Of a stretch of DNA of 46,488 nt, positions 15,442-24,705 are shown piece by piece. The stretch comes from Deltaproteobacteria bacterium (GTDB lineage Bacteria > Desulfobacterota > Binatia > UBA12015), in contig VGTG01000030.1 in NCBI GenBank assembly GCA_016874795.1, positions 1 through 46,488 on the forward strand, read 5' to 3'. Position 1 is the first letter of the stretch; each line of letters opens with the position of its first letter. The notes under the pieces are model-generated. The model did not search any database and was not told the origin of the DNA. It saw only the letters and a list, made by a program, of their open reading frames with translations. The position numbers and the translations under genes were made by a program.

Positions 15442-16425
15442 CTACCTCCACGCGCAGCGACGCGCCGCCGATTCGGCGAAGTACGTGAGGATCAGATCGG
15501 CGCCCGCGCGATGGATCGCAGTCAGCGTCTCGTCGACGACGCGCTCCTCGTCGAGCCAGCCGCGCTCCGCCGCCGCCTTGATCATCGCGTACTCCCCGCT
15601 CACCTGGTACGCCGCGACCGGAACGTGGCAGGCGGCCCGCACCGCGGCGATCACGTCGAGATTCGGAAGAGCCGGCTTCACCATCACGAGGTCCGCTCCC
15701 TCGGCGAGATCCTGCTCGAGCTCGCGGAGGGCCTCGCGTCCGTTCGCCGGATCCATCTGGTAGCTCCGGCGATCGCCGAAGGCGGGCGTCGACTCGGCGG
15801 CGTCGCGGAACGGGCCGTAGAAGCCCGAGGCGTACTTGACCGCGTACGAGAGGATCGGCGTCCGCTCGAAGCCCGCCTGGTCGAGAGCGCGCCGGATCGC
15901 ACCGACGCGCCCGTCCATCATGTCGGAGGGCGCGACGACGTCCGCTCCCGCGCGCGCGTGCGACACCGCCTCGCGCGCGAGGAGCTCGAGCGTCGGGTCG
16001 TTCGCGACGTCCTCGCCGTGCAGCACGCCGCAGTGGCCGTGATCCGTGTACTCGCAGAGGCAGACGTCGGTGATCAGCGTCATCTCGGGGACATCCTTCC
16101 GGAGCGCCGCGAGCGCCGCCTGCACCACGCCGTCCTCGCGCCAGGCGTGCGTCCCCGTCGGGTCCTTTCCTTCCGGGATCCCGAAGAGGATCACGCTCCG
16201 CACGCCCGCTTCGAACGCCCGATTCGCCTCCTCGCCGACGCGGTCGACGGACCAGCGACGGACGCCGGGCATCGACGCGACCGCCTCCGCCTTTCCCCGA
16301 CCGGGAACGACGAACAGCGGCAGCACGAGCGAAGCGGGATGGAGCCGCGTCTCGCGGACGAGCGTCCGCAGACGCTCGCTGCCGCGGAGACGCCTCGGAC
16401 GGACGGTCGGGAACTCGCCGGGCAT
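15442..16425 (-). CDS. hemB: Porphobilinogen synthase (ALA dehydratase)
   Basis: This 327-residue enzyme condenses two 5-aminolevulinate molecules to porphobilinogen. The zinc site is present as Cys122, Cys124 and Cys132 ([14 protein letters not shown]), the type found in E. coli and animals. The Schiff-base lysines are Lys197 ([13 protein letters not shown]) and Lys250 ([10 protein letters not shown]). Its ATG overlaps the stop of the cobA-hemD fusion by one base (TGATG). It follows hemA, hemC and hemD in the pathway cluster. Confidence 0.97.
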   Translation of the reverse strand: MPGEFPTVRPRRLRGSERLRTLVRETRLHPASLVLPLFVVPGRGKAEAVASMPGVRRWSVDRVGEEANRAFEAGVRSVILFGIPEGKDPTGTHAWREDGVVQAALAALRKDVPEMTLITDVCLCEYTDHGHCGVLHGEDVANDPTLELLAREAVSHARAGADVVAPSDMMDGRVGAIRRALDQAGFERTPILSYAVKYASGFYGPFRDAAESTPAFGDRRSYQMDPANGREALRELEQDLAEGADLVMVKPALPNLDVIAAVRAACHVPVAAYQVSGEYAMIKAAAERGWLDEERVVDETLTAIHRAGADLILTYFAESAARRCAWR

Positions 16426-17972
16426 CAGGCTTCCTCCTGCTCACCCCGTCGAAACGACTCGACGACGGCCGCGGCGAGCGCCGGGATCGTGTACTCCTTC
16501 GGCATCACGTCGACGCGAAGACCGGCTTCGCGCGCCGTCTGCGCCGTGATCGGGCCGATGCACGCGACGCGCGCTTCCGCGACGCGCTTCCTCCCTTCCT
16601 TTTCGTCGGCCCGATCGAGAAGGCCGAGAAAGCTCGTCACCGTGCTCGAGCTCGTGAACGTCAAGCAATCGAGCGGACCGTCCTCGAGCACGGCGCGCAA
16701 GCGCTCTGTACCCTCGATCGGCGCGACGCTCTCGTAGGTCTGCACCTCGTCGACGTCGGCGCCGCGCGACCGGAGGCCGTCCGGCAGGACGGCGCGCGCG
16801 CCCGCGGCGCGCGGCAGGAGCACGCGCGCACCCTTCAGATCGTACCCCGCCATCGCTTCGAGAAGCCCCTCCGCACGGAAATCGTCCGGGACGAGATCGG
16901 GCTTGAGGTGCCGCTCCTCGAGAGAGCGCGCCGTCTCCGTCCCGATCGCCGCGATCCGCGCGCCGTGAAGGACGCGCAGGTCGCGACCCGAAGCGAGAAG
17001 ACGATCGAAGAAGACCTCGACGCCGTTGGCGCTCGTGAGCACGATCCACTGGTACGAATCGAGGCGCTCGAGCGCCGCTTCGAGCTCCGGGCTCGCGAGA
17101 CGTCGCACCTCGATCACCGGGCACTCGACGACGTCCGCCCCCTGCTCGCCGAGGAGGCGCGAGAAGCGGCTCGCCTGCGCGCGCGTCCGCGTGACGAGGA
17201 TGCGACGGCCGAAGAGCGGTCGGTCCTCGAACCAGCGCATCCGTCCCCGCAGCGACACGACGTCGCCGATGACGACCGTCACCGGCGGCCGGAGGCGCTG
17301 CGCCGCGACGAGCTCCGTCAAGCTGCCTGCCGTTCCCTCGACGACGCGCTGCCGCGGCGTCGAGGCCCAGCGGATGGCCGCAGCGGGCGTGCCCGGAGCG
17401 AGACCCGCCGCGAGCAGGCTCTCGAGATTCGATCGGAGCTGCGTCAAGCCCATCAAGAGTACCAGCGTGTTGCCCGCGGTCGCCAGCTGGTCCCAGCGGA
17501 CGCGCGCATCCGCCTTGCCCGGGGACTCGTGGCCGGTCAGCACGGTCACGCCCGAAACCCAGTCGCGATGCGTGACGGGGATCCCGGCATACGCGGGCGC
17601 GGCGAGCGCCGACGTCACGCCCGGCACGATCTCGAAGCGGAGCCCTGCCGCGAGAAGCGCCTCCGCCTCCTCGCCCCCGCGGCCGAACACGAGAGGATCG
17701 CCGCCCTTGAGCCGCACGACCGTGAGTCCGGCGCGCGCGCGCTCGACGAGCAGCGCGTTGATCTCGGTCTGCTCGAGGAGATGCGGACCGGCGCCGTGCT
17801 TCCCCGCGAACACGCGCTCCGCGCGCGCGGGAGCGTGCTGCAGCAGATCGGCGTTCGCGAGATAGTCGTAGACCACGACGTCGGCGCGTTCGAGGCACTC
17901 CTTCCCACGGAGCGTCAGGCAACCGGGATCGCCAGGACCCGCGCCGACGAGGTAGACGATGCCTTCGCCCAC
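16425..17972 (-). CDS. cobA-hemD: Fused uroporphyrinogen-III C-methyltransferase / synthase
   Basis: This 515-residue fusion joins two steps. Residues about 1-245 are the SAM-dependent methyltransferase that makes precorrin-2 for siroheme and cobalamin ([53 protein letters not shown]). Residues about 255-515 are uroporphyrinogen-III synthase ([48 protein letters not shown]). Such fusions are common in Gram-positives and deltaproteobacterial lineages. With the precorrin-2 dehydrogenase at the head of the cluster, siroheme or B12 synthesis is fed directly. The start is a GTG with a weak ribosome site. Confidence 0.95.
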   Translation of the reverse strand: MGEGIVYLVGAGPGDPGCLTLRGKECLERADVVVYDYLANADLLQHAPARAERVFAGKHGAGPHLLEQTEINALLVERARAGLTVVRLKGGDPLVFGRGGEEAEALLAAGLRFEIVPGVTSALAAPAYAGIPVTHRDWVSGVTVLTGHESPGKADARVRWDQLATAGNTLVLLMGLTQLRSNLESLLAAGLAPGTPAAAIRWASTPRQRVVEGTAGSLTELVAAQRLRPPVTVVIGDVVSLRGRMRWFEDRPLFGRRILVTRTRAQASRFSRLLGEQGADVVECPVIEVRRLASPELEAALERLDSYQWIVLTSANGVEVFFDRLLASGRDLRVLHGARIAAIGTETARSLEERHLKPDLVPDDFRAEGLLEAMAGYDLKGARVLLPRAAGARAVLPDGLRSRGADVDEVQTYESVAPIEGTERLRAVLEDGPLDCLTFTSSSTVTSFLGLLDRADEKEGRKRVAEARVACIGPITAQTAREAGLRVDVMPKEYTIPALAAAVVESFRRGEQEEA

Positions 17973-18028
17973 GCACGAGAGGTATCCCCGGCTCCGAACC
18001 CTGGCAAGCGCATGCGAAGGACGTTAGC

Positions 18029-18442
18029 GTGCTCCGCATGTCGCGCTTCCTCGCGATCGCGGCGTCCGTCGCAACGCTCGTGCTCGCGGCGACGATCTCG
18101 ACGCGCGCGGCCGACGAGGAGCCGCCACGTGGTGTCCGCCCGGGTCGAGACGTCGAGATGCGAGGCGAGCTCGTCGAGATCGGCTGCTACCTGCGCGACG
18201 GGAGCCGCGGGCTCGGCCACAAGACCTGCGCGCTCACCTGCCTGAAGAACGGCGGCCGCCTGGCGTTCCTCGAGGACGACACCAGCACGCTGTATCCCCT
18301 CGCGGGCTCGACCCCCGCGAGCGACCCGAGCACGGCCGTGCGCGAGGACATCGCTGCGCACGTCTCGGTGCACGGACGCGTGTACGAGCGCGCGGGGAGC
18401 CGCGTCCTCGTGATCGAGAAGGTCGACCGTCTGAGAGATTAG
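18029..18442 (+). CDS. Secreted three-cysteine protein inside the heme cluster
   Basis: This 137-residue protein has a signal peptide (about 1-28, Ala/Leu-rich, ending TRAADE). The mature part carries Cys53, His64, Cys67 and Cys71 (EIGCYLRDGS, GHKTCALTCLKNGG), then a small beta domain (LAFLEDDTSTLYPLAG, VSVHGRVYERAGSRVLVIEKV) that recalls an OB-like fold. The pattern 'G-C-Y-L...H..C...C...G' resembles widespread uncharacterised exported proteins and could bind a metal. It lies opposite to, and between, hemC and cobA-hemD; its stop overlaps hemC's stop by four bases. The start could be the second Met at 18038. Confidence 0.78.
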   Translation: MLRMSRFLAIAASVATLVLAATISTRAADEEPPRGVRPGRDVEMRGELVEIGCYLRDGSRGLGHKTCALTCLKNGGRLAFLEDDTSTLYPLAGSTPASDPSTAVREDIAAHVSVHGRVYERAGSRVLVIEKVDRLRD

Positions 18443-19431
18443 CCCTGGCTCGACAGGTCGCGCTCGATCTCGTCGAGGATCTCGCGCGCGCCCTCGCGAC
18501 AGAGACGGCTCGCGAGCTCCGAGCCAACCGCCTCCGGGTTCGCGACCGAGCCCCTGCTCCGGCCGCGGACGATCCGCTTCCCGTCGAGGCTCGCGACGAG
18601 ACCGTCGAGCTGGAGCGCGTCCCGGGCGACGTTCGCCGTCGCGAAGGCGGCGACGGGCACGACGCAGCTCGCGCCGAGGTCGCGGAGGAACGCGCGCTCC
18701 GCGGCGCACGCCGCCGCCGCCGCAGGATCGTTCAACAGCGAAACGCGGGCCTGCGTCGCGGCGTCACCCGCGCGGCTCTCGACCGCGAGGGCGCCCTGCC
18801 CCGGCGCCGGAAGGAACGACGCGACCTCCAACGGCCGGGGGCGAAGCGCGACGCCGAGACGACCGAGACCCGCCGCTGCGAGCACGACGGCGTCGACGTC
18901 GCCGCGACGGACCTTCTCGACACGCGTGTCGATGTTGCCGCGGATAGGCACGGTCTCCACGTCGGGCCGGCGCGCGGCGATCTGTGCGCGGCGACGGAGG
19001 CTTCCCGTGCCGACGCGCGTCCCCGGGGCGAGAAGGGCGAGCGCCTCGTCGCCGCTCGCCGCGTCGGCGCCCGATCCGTCGACGTCCTCGCGCAAGATCA
19101 GGACGTCGCGCACGTCGGCGCGCGTCGTCACCGCCGCGAGCGCGAAGCCCTCGGGCAGCTCCGCCGGCATGTCCTTCAGCGAGTGGATCGCGAGGTCGAT
19201 CTCGCCGCGCTCGAGCGCCTCCTCGAGCTCCTTGATGAAGAGACCCTTGCCGCCAACGCGCGCGAGCGACACATCCGCGAGCCGGTCTCCCGACGTGCGC
19301 ACGACGACGAGCTCGACCTCCAATCCTTCCTGCTCGAGCCGCGCCGCGGTCTGACGCGACTGCGCGAGAGCGAGAGCGCTACCGCGGGTTCCGATGCGGA
19401 GCCGCGGGCCCCGCCGCGTCTCAGCCGCCAT
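18439..19431 (-). CDS. hemC: Porphobilinogen deaminase
   Basis: This 330-residue hydroxymethylbilane synthase joins four porphobilinogens into a linear tetrapyrrole. Cys256 (LGASCVVPVAAF) holds the dipyrromethane cofactor. Asp87 (HSLKDMP) is the catalytic aspartate, and the GTGSLRRRAQI segment binds the growing chain. The ATG lies 11 bases inside the hemA end. Its product goes to the HemD half of the next gene on this strand. Confidence 0.97.
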   Translation of the reverse strand: MAAETRRGPRLRIGTRGSALALAQSRQTAARLEQEGLEVELVVVRTSGDRLADVSLARVGGKGLFIKELEEALERGEIDLAIHSLKDMPAELPEGFALAAVTTRADVRDVLILREDVDGSGADAASGDEALALLAPGTRVGTGSLRRRAQIAARRPDVETVPIRGNIDTRVEKVRRGDVDAVVLAAAGLGRLGVALRPRPLEVASFLPAPGQGALAVESRAGDAATQARVSLLNDPAAAAACAAERAFLRDLGASCVVPVAAFATANVARDALQLDGLVASLDGKRIVRGRSRGSVANPEAVGSELASRLCREGAREILDEIERDLSSQG

Positions 19432-20788
19432 CCGGCTCGTCGTCCGAAGTCGTCTCGAGCGCGAACAGCCGATGCAGGACCTCCGCCATCTCGGCGGCGT
19501 CTCTTCCCTCCTCGTCGAACGCGAGCTGCTTCAGGGTAGTCGTCGGGGGGTGCAGGATCTTGTTGACGATCGATTGCGTCATTGCCTCGAGGACCCGCCG
19601 CTCGTCGGGACCGACCGTCGCGAGCGAGGCGAGCGCGCGCTCGAGCTCCGCGCGGCGGATCGCGTCGAGCTTCCCGCGCAGTGCCACGATCGTCGGCGTC
19701 ACGTCGCTTGCGGCGAGCATTCTCCAGAAGGTCTCCGCCTCGGCGCGAACGATCTCCTCCGCGCGCTCCGCTTCCTTCTCCCGCTCGGCGCGATGGTCGT
19801 CGGCGACGCGAGACAGGTCGTCGATGTTGTAGACGTACACGCTCTGCAGGTCGTTGATCGCCGGGTCGAAGTTCCGCGGCATCCCGAGGTCGATGAAGAA
19901 CATCGGCCGACGGCGACGCGCGCGCAGGACCTCGTGGAGGTGCGAGGGACCGAGCACATAGCCGGCGGTCGCAGTCACCGATCCGAGCACGACGTCGGCG
20001 AGGTGCAGATAGTGCGGGAATTGATCGAACGGGACCGGCGTCCCGCCGAAGCCGCGCGCGAGCTGGACGGCGCGGTCGAAGGAGCGATTCGTCACGATCA
20101 CGTTCGCGACGCCCGCGCCGAGGAGGTGGCGCGCGGCGAGCTCGCTCATCTTGCCGGCACCGATCAGCATCGCGGTCTTGTCGCCGAGGTCGTCGAAGAT
20201 CCGCTGTGCGAGATCGACGGCCGCCGAGCTCACCGAGACCGCCTTCGTCGCGACGCCCGTCTCCGTCCGGACGCGCTTCGCGACGCGAAAGGACGACTCG
20301 AAGCAACGCTGCAGCACACGCGCCGAAGCGGACTTCTCGACCGCGCGTCGGTACTGCTCTTTCAGCTGCCCGAGGATCTGCGGCTCGCCGACGACCATCG
20401 AGTCGAGGCTCGAGGCGACCCGGAAGAGATGCTGCACCGCTTGACGGCCGCGGTGCACGTAGCGGTGCTCCGCGAGCGTCGCCGGCGGCAGGCTTCGATC
20501 CTCCGCGAGGAACGCGGTGACCGCCTCGACGACGTCCGCTCCACGCGCCGACACGCCCACGAGCTCGACGCGGTTGCACGTCGAGAGCACGACGGCCTCG
20601 TTCAGCGGGAGGTGCCCGATGGCTCGCTGGGCGACGTCGCCGACCTCGACTTCCGGGATCGCGAGCTTCTCGCGCAGCTCGATGGGACACGTCCGGTGGT
20701 TCAGACCGATCACCCAGATCTCGAGGTCGCGCTCGCGGACGCCGCGAGCGCGCAGGGGCCGTACGATGGCGCCGTCGCGGTTGCTCAT
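19421..20788 (-). CDS. hemA: Glutamyl-tRNA reductase
   Basis: This 455-residue NADPH enzyme reduces glutamyl-tRNA to glutamate-1-semialdehyde, the first step of the C5 heme route. Cys71 is the nucleophile (VVLSTCNRVEL), the NADPH fold has LIGAGKMSELAARHLL, and the C-terminal dimer helix is present. An N-terminal extension of about 20 residues precedes the usual start of the fold. The ATG overlaps the upstream hemX-like stop as ATGA. In other bacteria this enzyme is controlled by heme and proteolysis; no such signal is visible here. Confidence 0.97.
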   Translation of the reverse strand: MSNRDGAIVRPLRARGVRERDLEIWVIGLNHRTCPIELREKLAIPEVEVGDVAQRAIGHLPLNEAVVLSTCNRVELVGVSARGADVVEAVTAFLAEDRSLPPATLAEHRYVHRGRQAVQHLFRVASSLDSMVVGEPQILGQLKEQYRRAVEKSASARVLQRCFESSFRVAKRVRTETGVATKAVSVSSAAVDLAQRIFDDLGDKTAMLIGAGKMSELAARHLLGAGVANVIVTNRSFDRAVQLARGFGGTPVPFDQFPHYLHLADVVLGSVTATAGYVLGPSHLHEVLRARRRRPMFFIDLGMPRNFDPAINDLQSVYVYNIDDLSRVADDHRAEREKEAERAEEIVRAEAETFWRMLAASDVTPTIVALRGKLDAIRRAELERALASLATVGPDERRVLEAMTQSIVNKILHPPTTTLKQLAFDEEGRDAAEMAEVLHRLFALETTSDDEPDGG

Positions 20789-21606
20789 CCGAACGCGTCC
20801 GCGTGCTGGCCGGGGGCAAGGATGCTGACGCCGATGAAGGCGACGAACAGAACGCCGAATCCGACGATCGTGAGCGCCGCGGCGCGTCGCCCGCCCCAGC
20901 CGACCGTGACGCGGCCGTGCAGGAGAATCGCATAGATCATCCAGATGATGGTCGTCCAGATCGTGCGCGGCTCCCAAGACCAGAAGCGTCCGAAGTAGAG
21001 CTCGGCCCACAGCACGCCCGTGACGATGCTGAGCGTCAGCAGGACGAAGCCCCACGTCAGGAACTTGAAGTTGACGTTGTCGAGACGCTCGAGGCTCGGA
21101 AGGCGCCAGACGAAATCGCCGACGTGGTGCGCCTTCAGCTGGCGCTCCTCCCAGAGGTAGACCAGGCTCACGACGCAGGCGAGGGCGAACGCCGCGTTCC
21201 CGAGGTACGCGAGGCTCACGTGGACGAGGAGCCACGGGCTGCGCAGCTCCGGCGGGAGATTCGGCGCGCCGCCGTGATCGACGAGTGCGGCAATGACGCC
21301 GATCACGCCGATCGGCCCGACGACCGCTCCGAGCACCGCGAGGCGCAGCCACACCTGCGTCACGAGATAGACGCCCGCGAGAAGCAGGGCGAAGAACGCC
21401 ACCTGCTCGGAGAAGCCCGTTACCGCGATCGTCCCGACGTGCATCGAGCGATCGGCGAGAGCGCCCGCCTGCGCCAGGAAGCCGACGATGAGGGCGCCCG
21501 TCGCGGTCCGCCAGGCGAGACCGTCGGGACGCACGAGGCTCCAGGCACCCGCGAACGTGGCGACGAGGTAGCTCGCGAGGCTGAGCTTCAGGAGCAAAGG
21601 CTCCAT
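20785..21606 (-). CDS. hemX: HemX/CcsA-like cytochrome assembly membrane protein
   Basis: This 273-residue protein has about eight membrane helices. Near its end it carries FWSWEPRTIWTTIIW followed by an HG, the conserved loop of the CcsA/CcmF/HemX family (often 'W.WD..E.W..I.W', 'YLH'). Placed directly before hemA, it matches HemX of the Bacillus hemAXCDB operon, which lowers HemA levels. A second possibility is heme delivery to c-type cytochromes. It starts three bases after the precorrin-2 dehydrogenase stop. Confidence 0.85.
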   Translation of the reverse strand: MEPLLLKLSLASYLVATFAGAWSLVRPDGLAWRTATGALIVGFLAQAGALADRSMHVGTIAVTGFSEQVAFFALLLAGVYLVTQVWLRLAVLGAVVGPIGVIGVIAALVDHGGAPNLPPELRSPWLLVHVSLAYLGNAAFALACVVSLVYLWEERQLKAHHVGDFVWRLPSLERLDNVNFKFLTWGFVLLTLSIVTGVLWAELYFGRFWSWEPRTIWTTIIWMIYAILLHGRVTVGWGGRRAAALTIVGFGVLFVAFIGVSILAPGQHADAFG

Positions 21607-21609
21607 GGA

Positions 21610-22266
21610 TCACTCGTCCCGAGCGGCGCGCGTCCGCGCACGCGGGAGACCTTGCAGGGCCTCGCGCGTCATCCTCTCGACACGAGCTTCGTCTCCCTGG
21701 CGCAGCGCTTCCAGGAGTCCCTCGTCGAGAAGGCGCGTGAAGGCATGCCCGCGTGCCTCGCCGCGCTCGAATCGCACGCGCAGCTCGCCGAGGACTTCCG
21801 CGGCCTCGCCGAACTCGGGTCCGAGAGCCGCATCGATCTCGTCGCGCACCCGCCGCGCGAGAGCCGGGCTCGCTCCGCCCGTGCTGACGGCCACCTGCAG
21901 CGGTCCGCGCTCGAGAAGCGCCGGCATCAGGAACGTGCAGTTCTCGGGCTCGTCGGCGGCGTTCACCCAGACGCCCTTCTTCTCCGCTTCGGCGGCGATC
22001 TCGCTCTGCACCTTGGCGTCGTTCGTCGCCGCAAAGACGAGACGCACTCCGCCGAGATCGCTCGCACGGAAGCGTCGGCGAGCGATCCGGAGCCCGTCCT
22101 CGCGAGAAGCGAGGCGCTCCATCTCGGCGCCGATCCCGGGCGCGACGACCGTCACGCGAGCACCGCCGCGCACGAGCGCACCAGCCTTGCGAGCCGCGAT
22201 CGCGCCAGCACCCACGACCAGGACGGGGCAGTCCTTCAGATCCAGCATCACGGGGAGGTAACGCAT
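21610..22266 (-). CDS. Precorrin-2 dehydrogenase (siroheme synthase N-domain type)
   Basis: This 218-residue Met8/SirC-type enzyme oxidises precorrin-2 to sirohydrochlorin with NAD and may insert iron. The Rossmann loop VVGAGAIAARKAGALV lies near residues 17-32. NAADEPENCTFLMPALLERG holds the conserved Asp. AVSTGGASPALARRVRDEID is the family's C-terminal signature. Length matches stand-alone members. GGAGG lies four bases before the ATG. It leads the minus-strand tetrapyrrole operon, complementing the CobA half of the fused gene further down. Confidence 0.92.
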   Translation of the reverse strand: MRYLPVMLDLKDCPVLVVGAGAIAARKAGALVRGGARVTVVAPGIGAEMERLASREDGLRIARRRFRASDLGGVRLVFAATNDAKVQSEIAAEAEKKGVWVNAADEPENCTFLMPALLERGPLQVAVSTGGASPALARRVRDEIDAALGPEFGEAAEVLGELRVRFERGEARGHAFTRLLDEGLLEALRQGDEARVERMTREALQGLPRARTRAARDE

Positions 22267-22330
22267 CCTGCCTCCGAGGTAGCACAGGCGCGCCGTGTTG
22301 GGGATGCGGCTCGAGGCCGGGGACCGGCGC

Positions 22331-23752
22331 CTAGCCGCTGACGGGGATCTTCAGGCGAGTCCCGACCCGGAGGTGCTGGGGCTTCCGGACCCCGTTCAGG
22401 CCCTGGATCGCAGTGACCGAAGTCCCGTATTTCCGGGCGATCGCCGCGAGGGTCTGTCCCGGCTTCACCTCGTGGAACCGGTACGCAGGGAGGCCCTTCT
22501 CTTCACGCCGCGCGGCCGCCTGCGTGGTCGCGAGGTGTCCGTCCCTCGCCGAGAGCGGGACGCGGAGCGAGTAGCCCCCGGGGATCGAGGCGCTGCCGTC
22601 GATCACCCGCGGCAGGAAGGCCGGGTTCAAGGCGACGAGCTGGTTCGAGGGCACGCCGACGTGCTGCGCGGCTTGATGGACGCGCATCGGCCGGGAGAGC
22701 CGTACCTCGCGCGACCGCGGCGCCGGGACCGGGGCGATCGGACCGAAGTACTCGTTCTCCCGCGCGACGACGTCGATCGCGGCGAGGAGCTCCGCGTAGA
22801 AGTTCCGCGAGGCGAAGCCGAACGCGGTCCCCCTGTACTCCCGCGCGATCCGCCCGATGTCCTTGGACCCGACCGATCGCACGGCGCGCGAGATGCCGCC
22901 GCAGCCGTGGTTGTATGCCGTCACCGCGAGCGGCCATTCCCCGAGCGTCTTACGATCACGGCGCAGGTGCTGCGCCGCCGCGTGCGTCGAGCGCAGCGGA
23001 TCGCGCCGCTCGTCGATCAGCGCATCGACGCGCATGTACTCGCGGCCCGTCCGCGGCATGAACTGCCAGACGCCCGCGGCACCCACCTTCGAGTAGGCGT
23101 CGAGGTCGAAGGTCGACTCGATCATCGGCATGACGGCGAGCTCCGGCGGCACACCGTGCGCTCGCAGGATCCGCTCCATCTCGGCGCGGTAGCCCTTCTG
23201 TCGTGCGAGGCCGGCCCGGAAGCGCTCCCGAAGACCGCGCTGCCCGCGCACGCGCTCGGCGGCCTGCTGGTACTTCTGACTTCCGGGAACGTTGCGGAAG
23301 AGATCCCGCACGCGCCGCTCCTCGGCGCCGAGCCCGGCAGCGTTGCCGCCCGACCGTTGCAGTCGTCTGAGGATCCTACGGTAGCGCTCCTGCGCGGCCT
23401 TGACGTCGATCTCGCGCTGGCGCTCCTGCGCGCCGTTCAGCCGCCCGTCCGGTCCGGCCCAATCGCGGAAATCGAGGACCGTGTAGACCTTGTCGAGATA
23501 CCAATCGTCGTGGATCACGACCTGGTGCTCGGAGTACTTCGCGAAGATGTCGCGCCAGAAGGCGACGTTCGGCGCGAGAGCCGCGGGCCGCGGCAGCTCC
23601 GATGACGCGGCAGCGGCTTGCGCGATCGCCATGGCGACGAGCCAGGCGGCGATCGCGACGAGTCCGAGCCGCAGCGCGAGACCGCGCGTGGGAGTGCGGA
23701 GCTTCGCTCGCCCGGGCGCGGGAGCCGTCAGATCCAGTTCCGCCAGTCTCAA
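22331..23752 (-). CDS. LysM lytic transglycosylase, MltD-like
   Basis: This roughly 473-residue envelope enzyme has a signal anchor (LGLVAIAAWLVAMAIAQA), a long helical N-terminal part and an SLT domain. The catalytic Glu is in MPMIESTFD, followed by AGVWQFMPRTGREY and AYNHGCGG. One clear LysM follows at the end (YRFHEVKPGQTLAAIARKYG), preceded by a weaker repeat. MltD of E. coli has the same order. The start is uncertain: the TTG at 23752 after GAGAGG is chosen, and a GTG at 23764 is the alternative. LysM keeps the enzyme on peptidoglycan. Confidence 0.85.
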   Translation of the reverse strand: MRLAELDLTAPAPGRAKLRTPTRGLALRLGLVAIAAWLVAMAIAQAAAASSELPRPAALAPNVAFWRDIFAKYSEHQVVIHDDWYLDKVYTVLDFRDWAGPDGRLNGAQERQREIDVKAAQERYRRILRRLQRSGGNAAGLGAEERRVRDLFRNVPGSQKYQQAAERVRGQRGLRERFRAGLARQKGYRAEMERILRAHGVPPELAVMPMIESTFDLDAYSKVGAAGVWQFMPRTGREYMRVDALIDERRDPLRSTHAAAQHLRRDRKTLGEWPLAVTAYNHGCGGISRAVRSVGSKDIGRIAREYRGTAFGFASRNFYAELLAAIDVVARENEYFGPIAPVPAPRSREVRLSRPMRVHQAAQHVGVPSNQLVALNPAFLPRVIDGSASIPGGYSLRVPLSARDGHLATTQAAARREEKGLPAYRFHEVKPGQTLAAIARKYGTSVTAIQGLNGVRKPQHLRVGTRLKIPVSG

Positions 23753-23844
23753 GTTCCTCTCCACTCTCCCCACCACCGCCACACGGACACCGCGCGAGGC
23801 GTCCAAGACCGGGCGCTCCACCACAGGATGGCCCGGCTGCAAGG

Positions 23845-23874
23845 CTGCTACCAGAGACGTTCGGAGGCGGTCAA
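23845..23874 (-). promoter_or_regulatory. Possible promoter of the LysM transglycosylase
   Basis: On the minus strand TTGACC (23874-23869) is followed after 18 bases by TAGCAG (23850-23845). It lies in the 146-base gap after mutM, about 100 bases upstream of the gene. The -35 is close to consensus, the -10 is only fair. Confidence 0.3.
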
Positions 23875-23898
23875 CGATTTTGCGTCTCCCGAGCGCAA

Positions 23899-24705
23899 CT
23901 ACGTCTGACAGCGAGGGCAGTAGAACGTGCCGCGGCCGGCGATCACGCTGCTCCGGATCGCGGTGCCGCAGCGCCGGCACGCTTCGCCGGCGCGATCGTA
24001 GACGTGGAAGGACGACTGGAACTCGCCCGGGTTCCCCTCCGCGTCGCGATAGTCGAGAAGCGAGGAGCCGCGCGCTTCGATCGCGCGCTCGAGCACCGAG
24101 CGCACCGATTCGACGAGACGCCCCGCTTCCTCGCGACGCATGCGGCCGACGCGTCGGCTCGGACGAATCCCGGCCTCGAAGAGCGCCTCGTTCGCGTAGA
24201 TGTTGCCGACTCCGGCGACGCGCCGCTGGTCCATCAGGAGCGACTTCACGGTCACACGACGGTGGCGCAGGCGCAGGCTCCACAGGAGCTCGGCCGTGAA
24301 GTCGGGCCCGAGCGGCTCGATGCCGACGATGCCGAGGTCCGCTTCGTCCGACGAGAGGAGCATCAGCCCGAACCGCCGCGGATCGCGGTAGAAGAGCTCC
24401 CCTCCCCCCTCGAGGCGCACGCGCACGTGGACGTGCGTCAGCTCGGGAGGCGGGGTCCCGAAGCAGAGCCGCCCGCTCATGCCGAGGTGGACGACCCAGC
24501 GGAGGCCGTCTCCGACGTCGATGAGGATGTACTTCGCGCGACGATCGACCGCGGCGACCGTCCGCCCCTCGAGACGCCGAGCGAAGTCCGCGGCGACCGG
24601 GCGGCGAAGGCGGCGCTCCCGCACCTCGACCGCTTCGATCCTCCGGCCGACGAGATGCGGGCGAATCGTCCGGCAAACGGTCTCGACCTCGGGCAGCTCA
24701 GGCAC
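23899..24705 (-). CDS. mutM: Formamidopyrimidine-DNA glycosylase
   Basis: This 268-residue base-excision enzyme removes 8-oxoguanine and other oxidised purines and nicks the abasic site. The catalytic Pro2-Glu3 (MPELPEVETV), Lys58 and the helix-two-turn-helix are present. The C-terminal zinc finger has Cys243, Cys246, Cys263 and Cys266. VGNIYANEALFEAGI is the family signature. Its start lies eight bases inside the rsmA end. Confidence 0.96.
   Translation of the reverse strand: MPELPEVETVCRTIRPHLVGRRIEAVEVRERRLRRPVAADFARRLEGRTVAAVDRRAKYILIDVGDGLRWVVHLGMSGRLCFGTPPPELTHVHVRVRLEGGGELFYRDPRRFGLMLLSSDEADLGIVGIEPLGPDFTAELLWSLRLRHRRVTVKSLLMDQRRVAGVGNIYANEALFEAGIRPSRRVGRMRREEAGRLVESVRSVLERAIEARGSSLLDYRDAEGNPGEFQSSFHVYDRAGEACRRCGTAIRSSVIAGRGTFYCPRCQT

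Noticed and set aside
19421-22285. A single 954-residue protein covering hemA, hemX and the precorrin-2 dehydrogenase region
   Set aside because: Only the last 455 residues read as protein (HemA). The upstream part is a shadow of two genuine genes in another frame.
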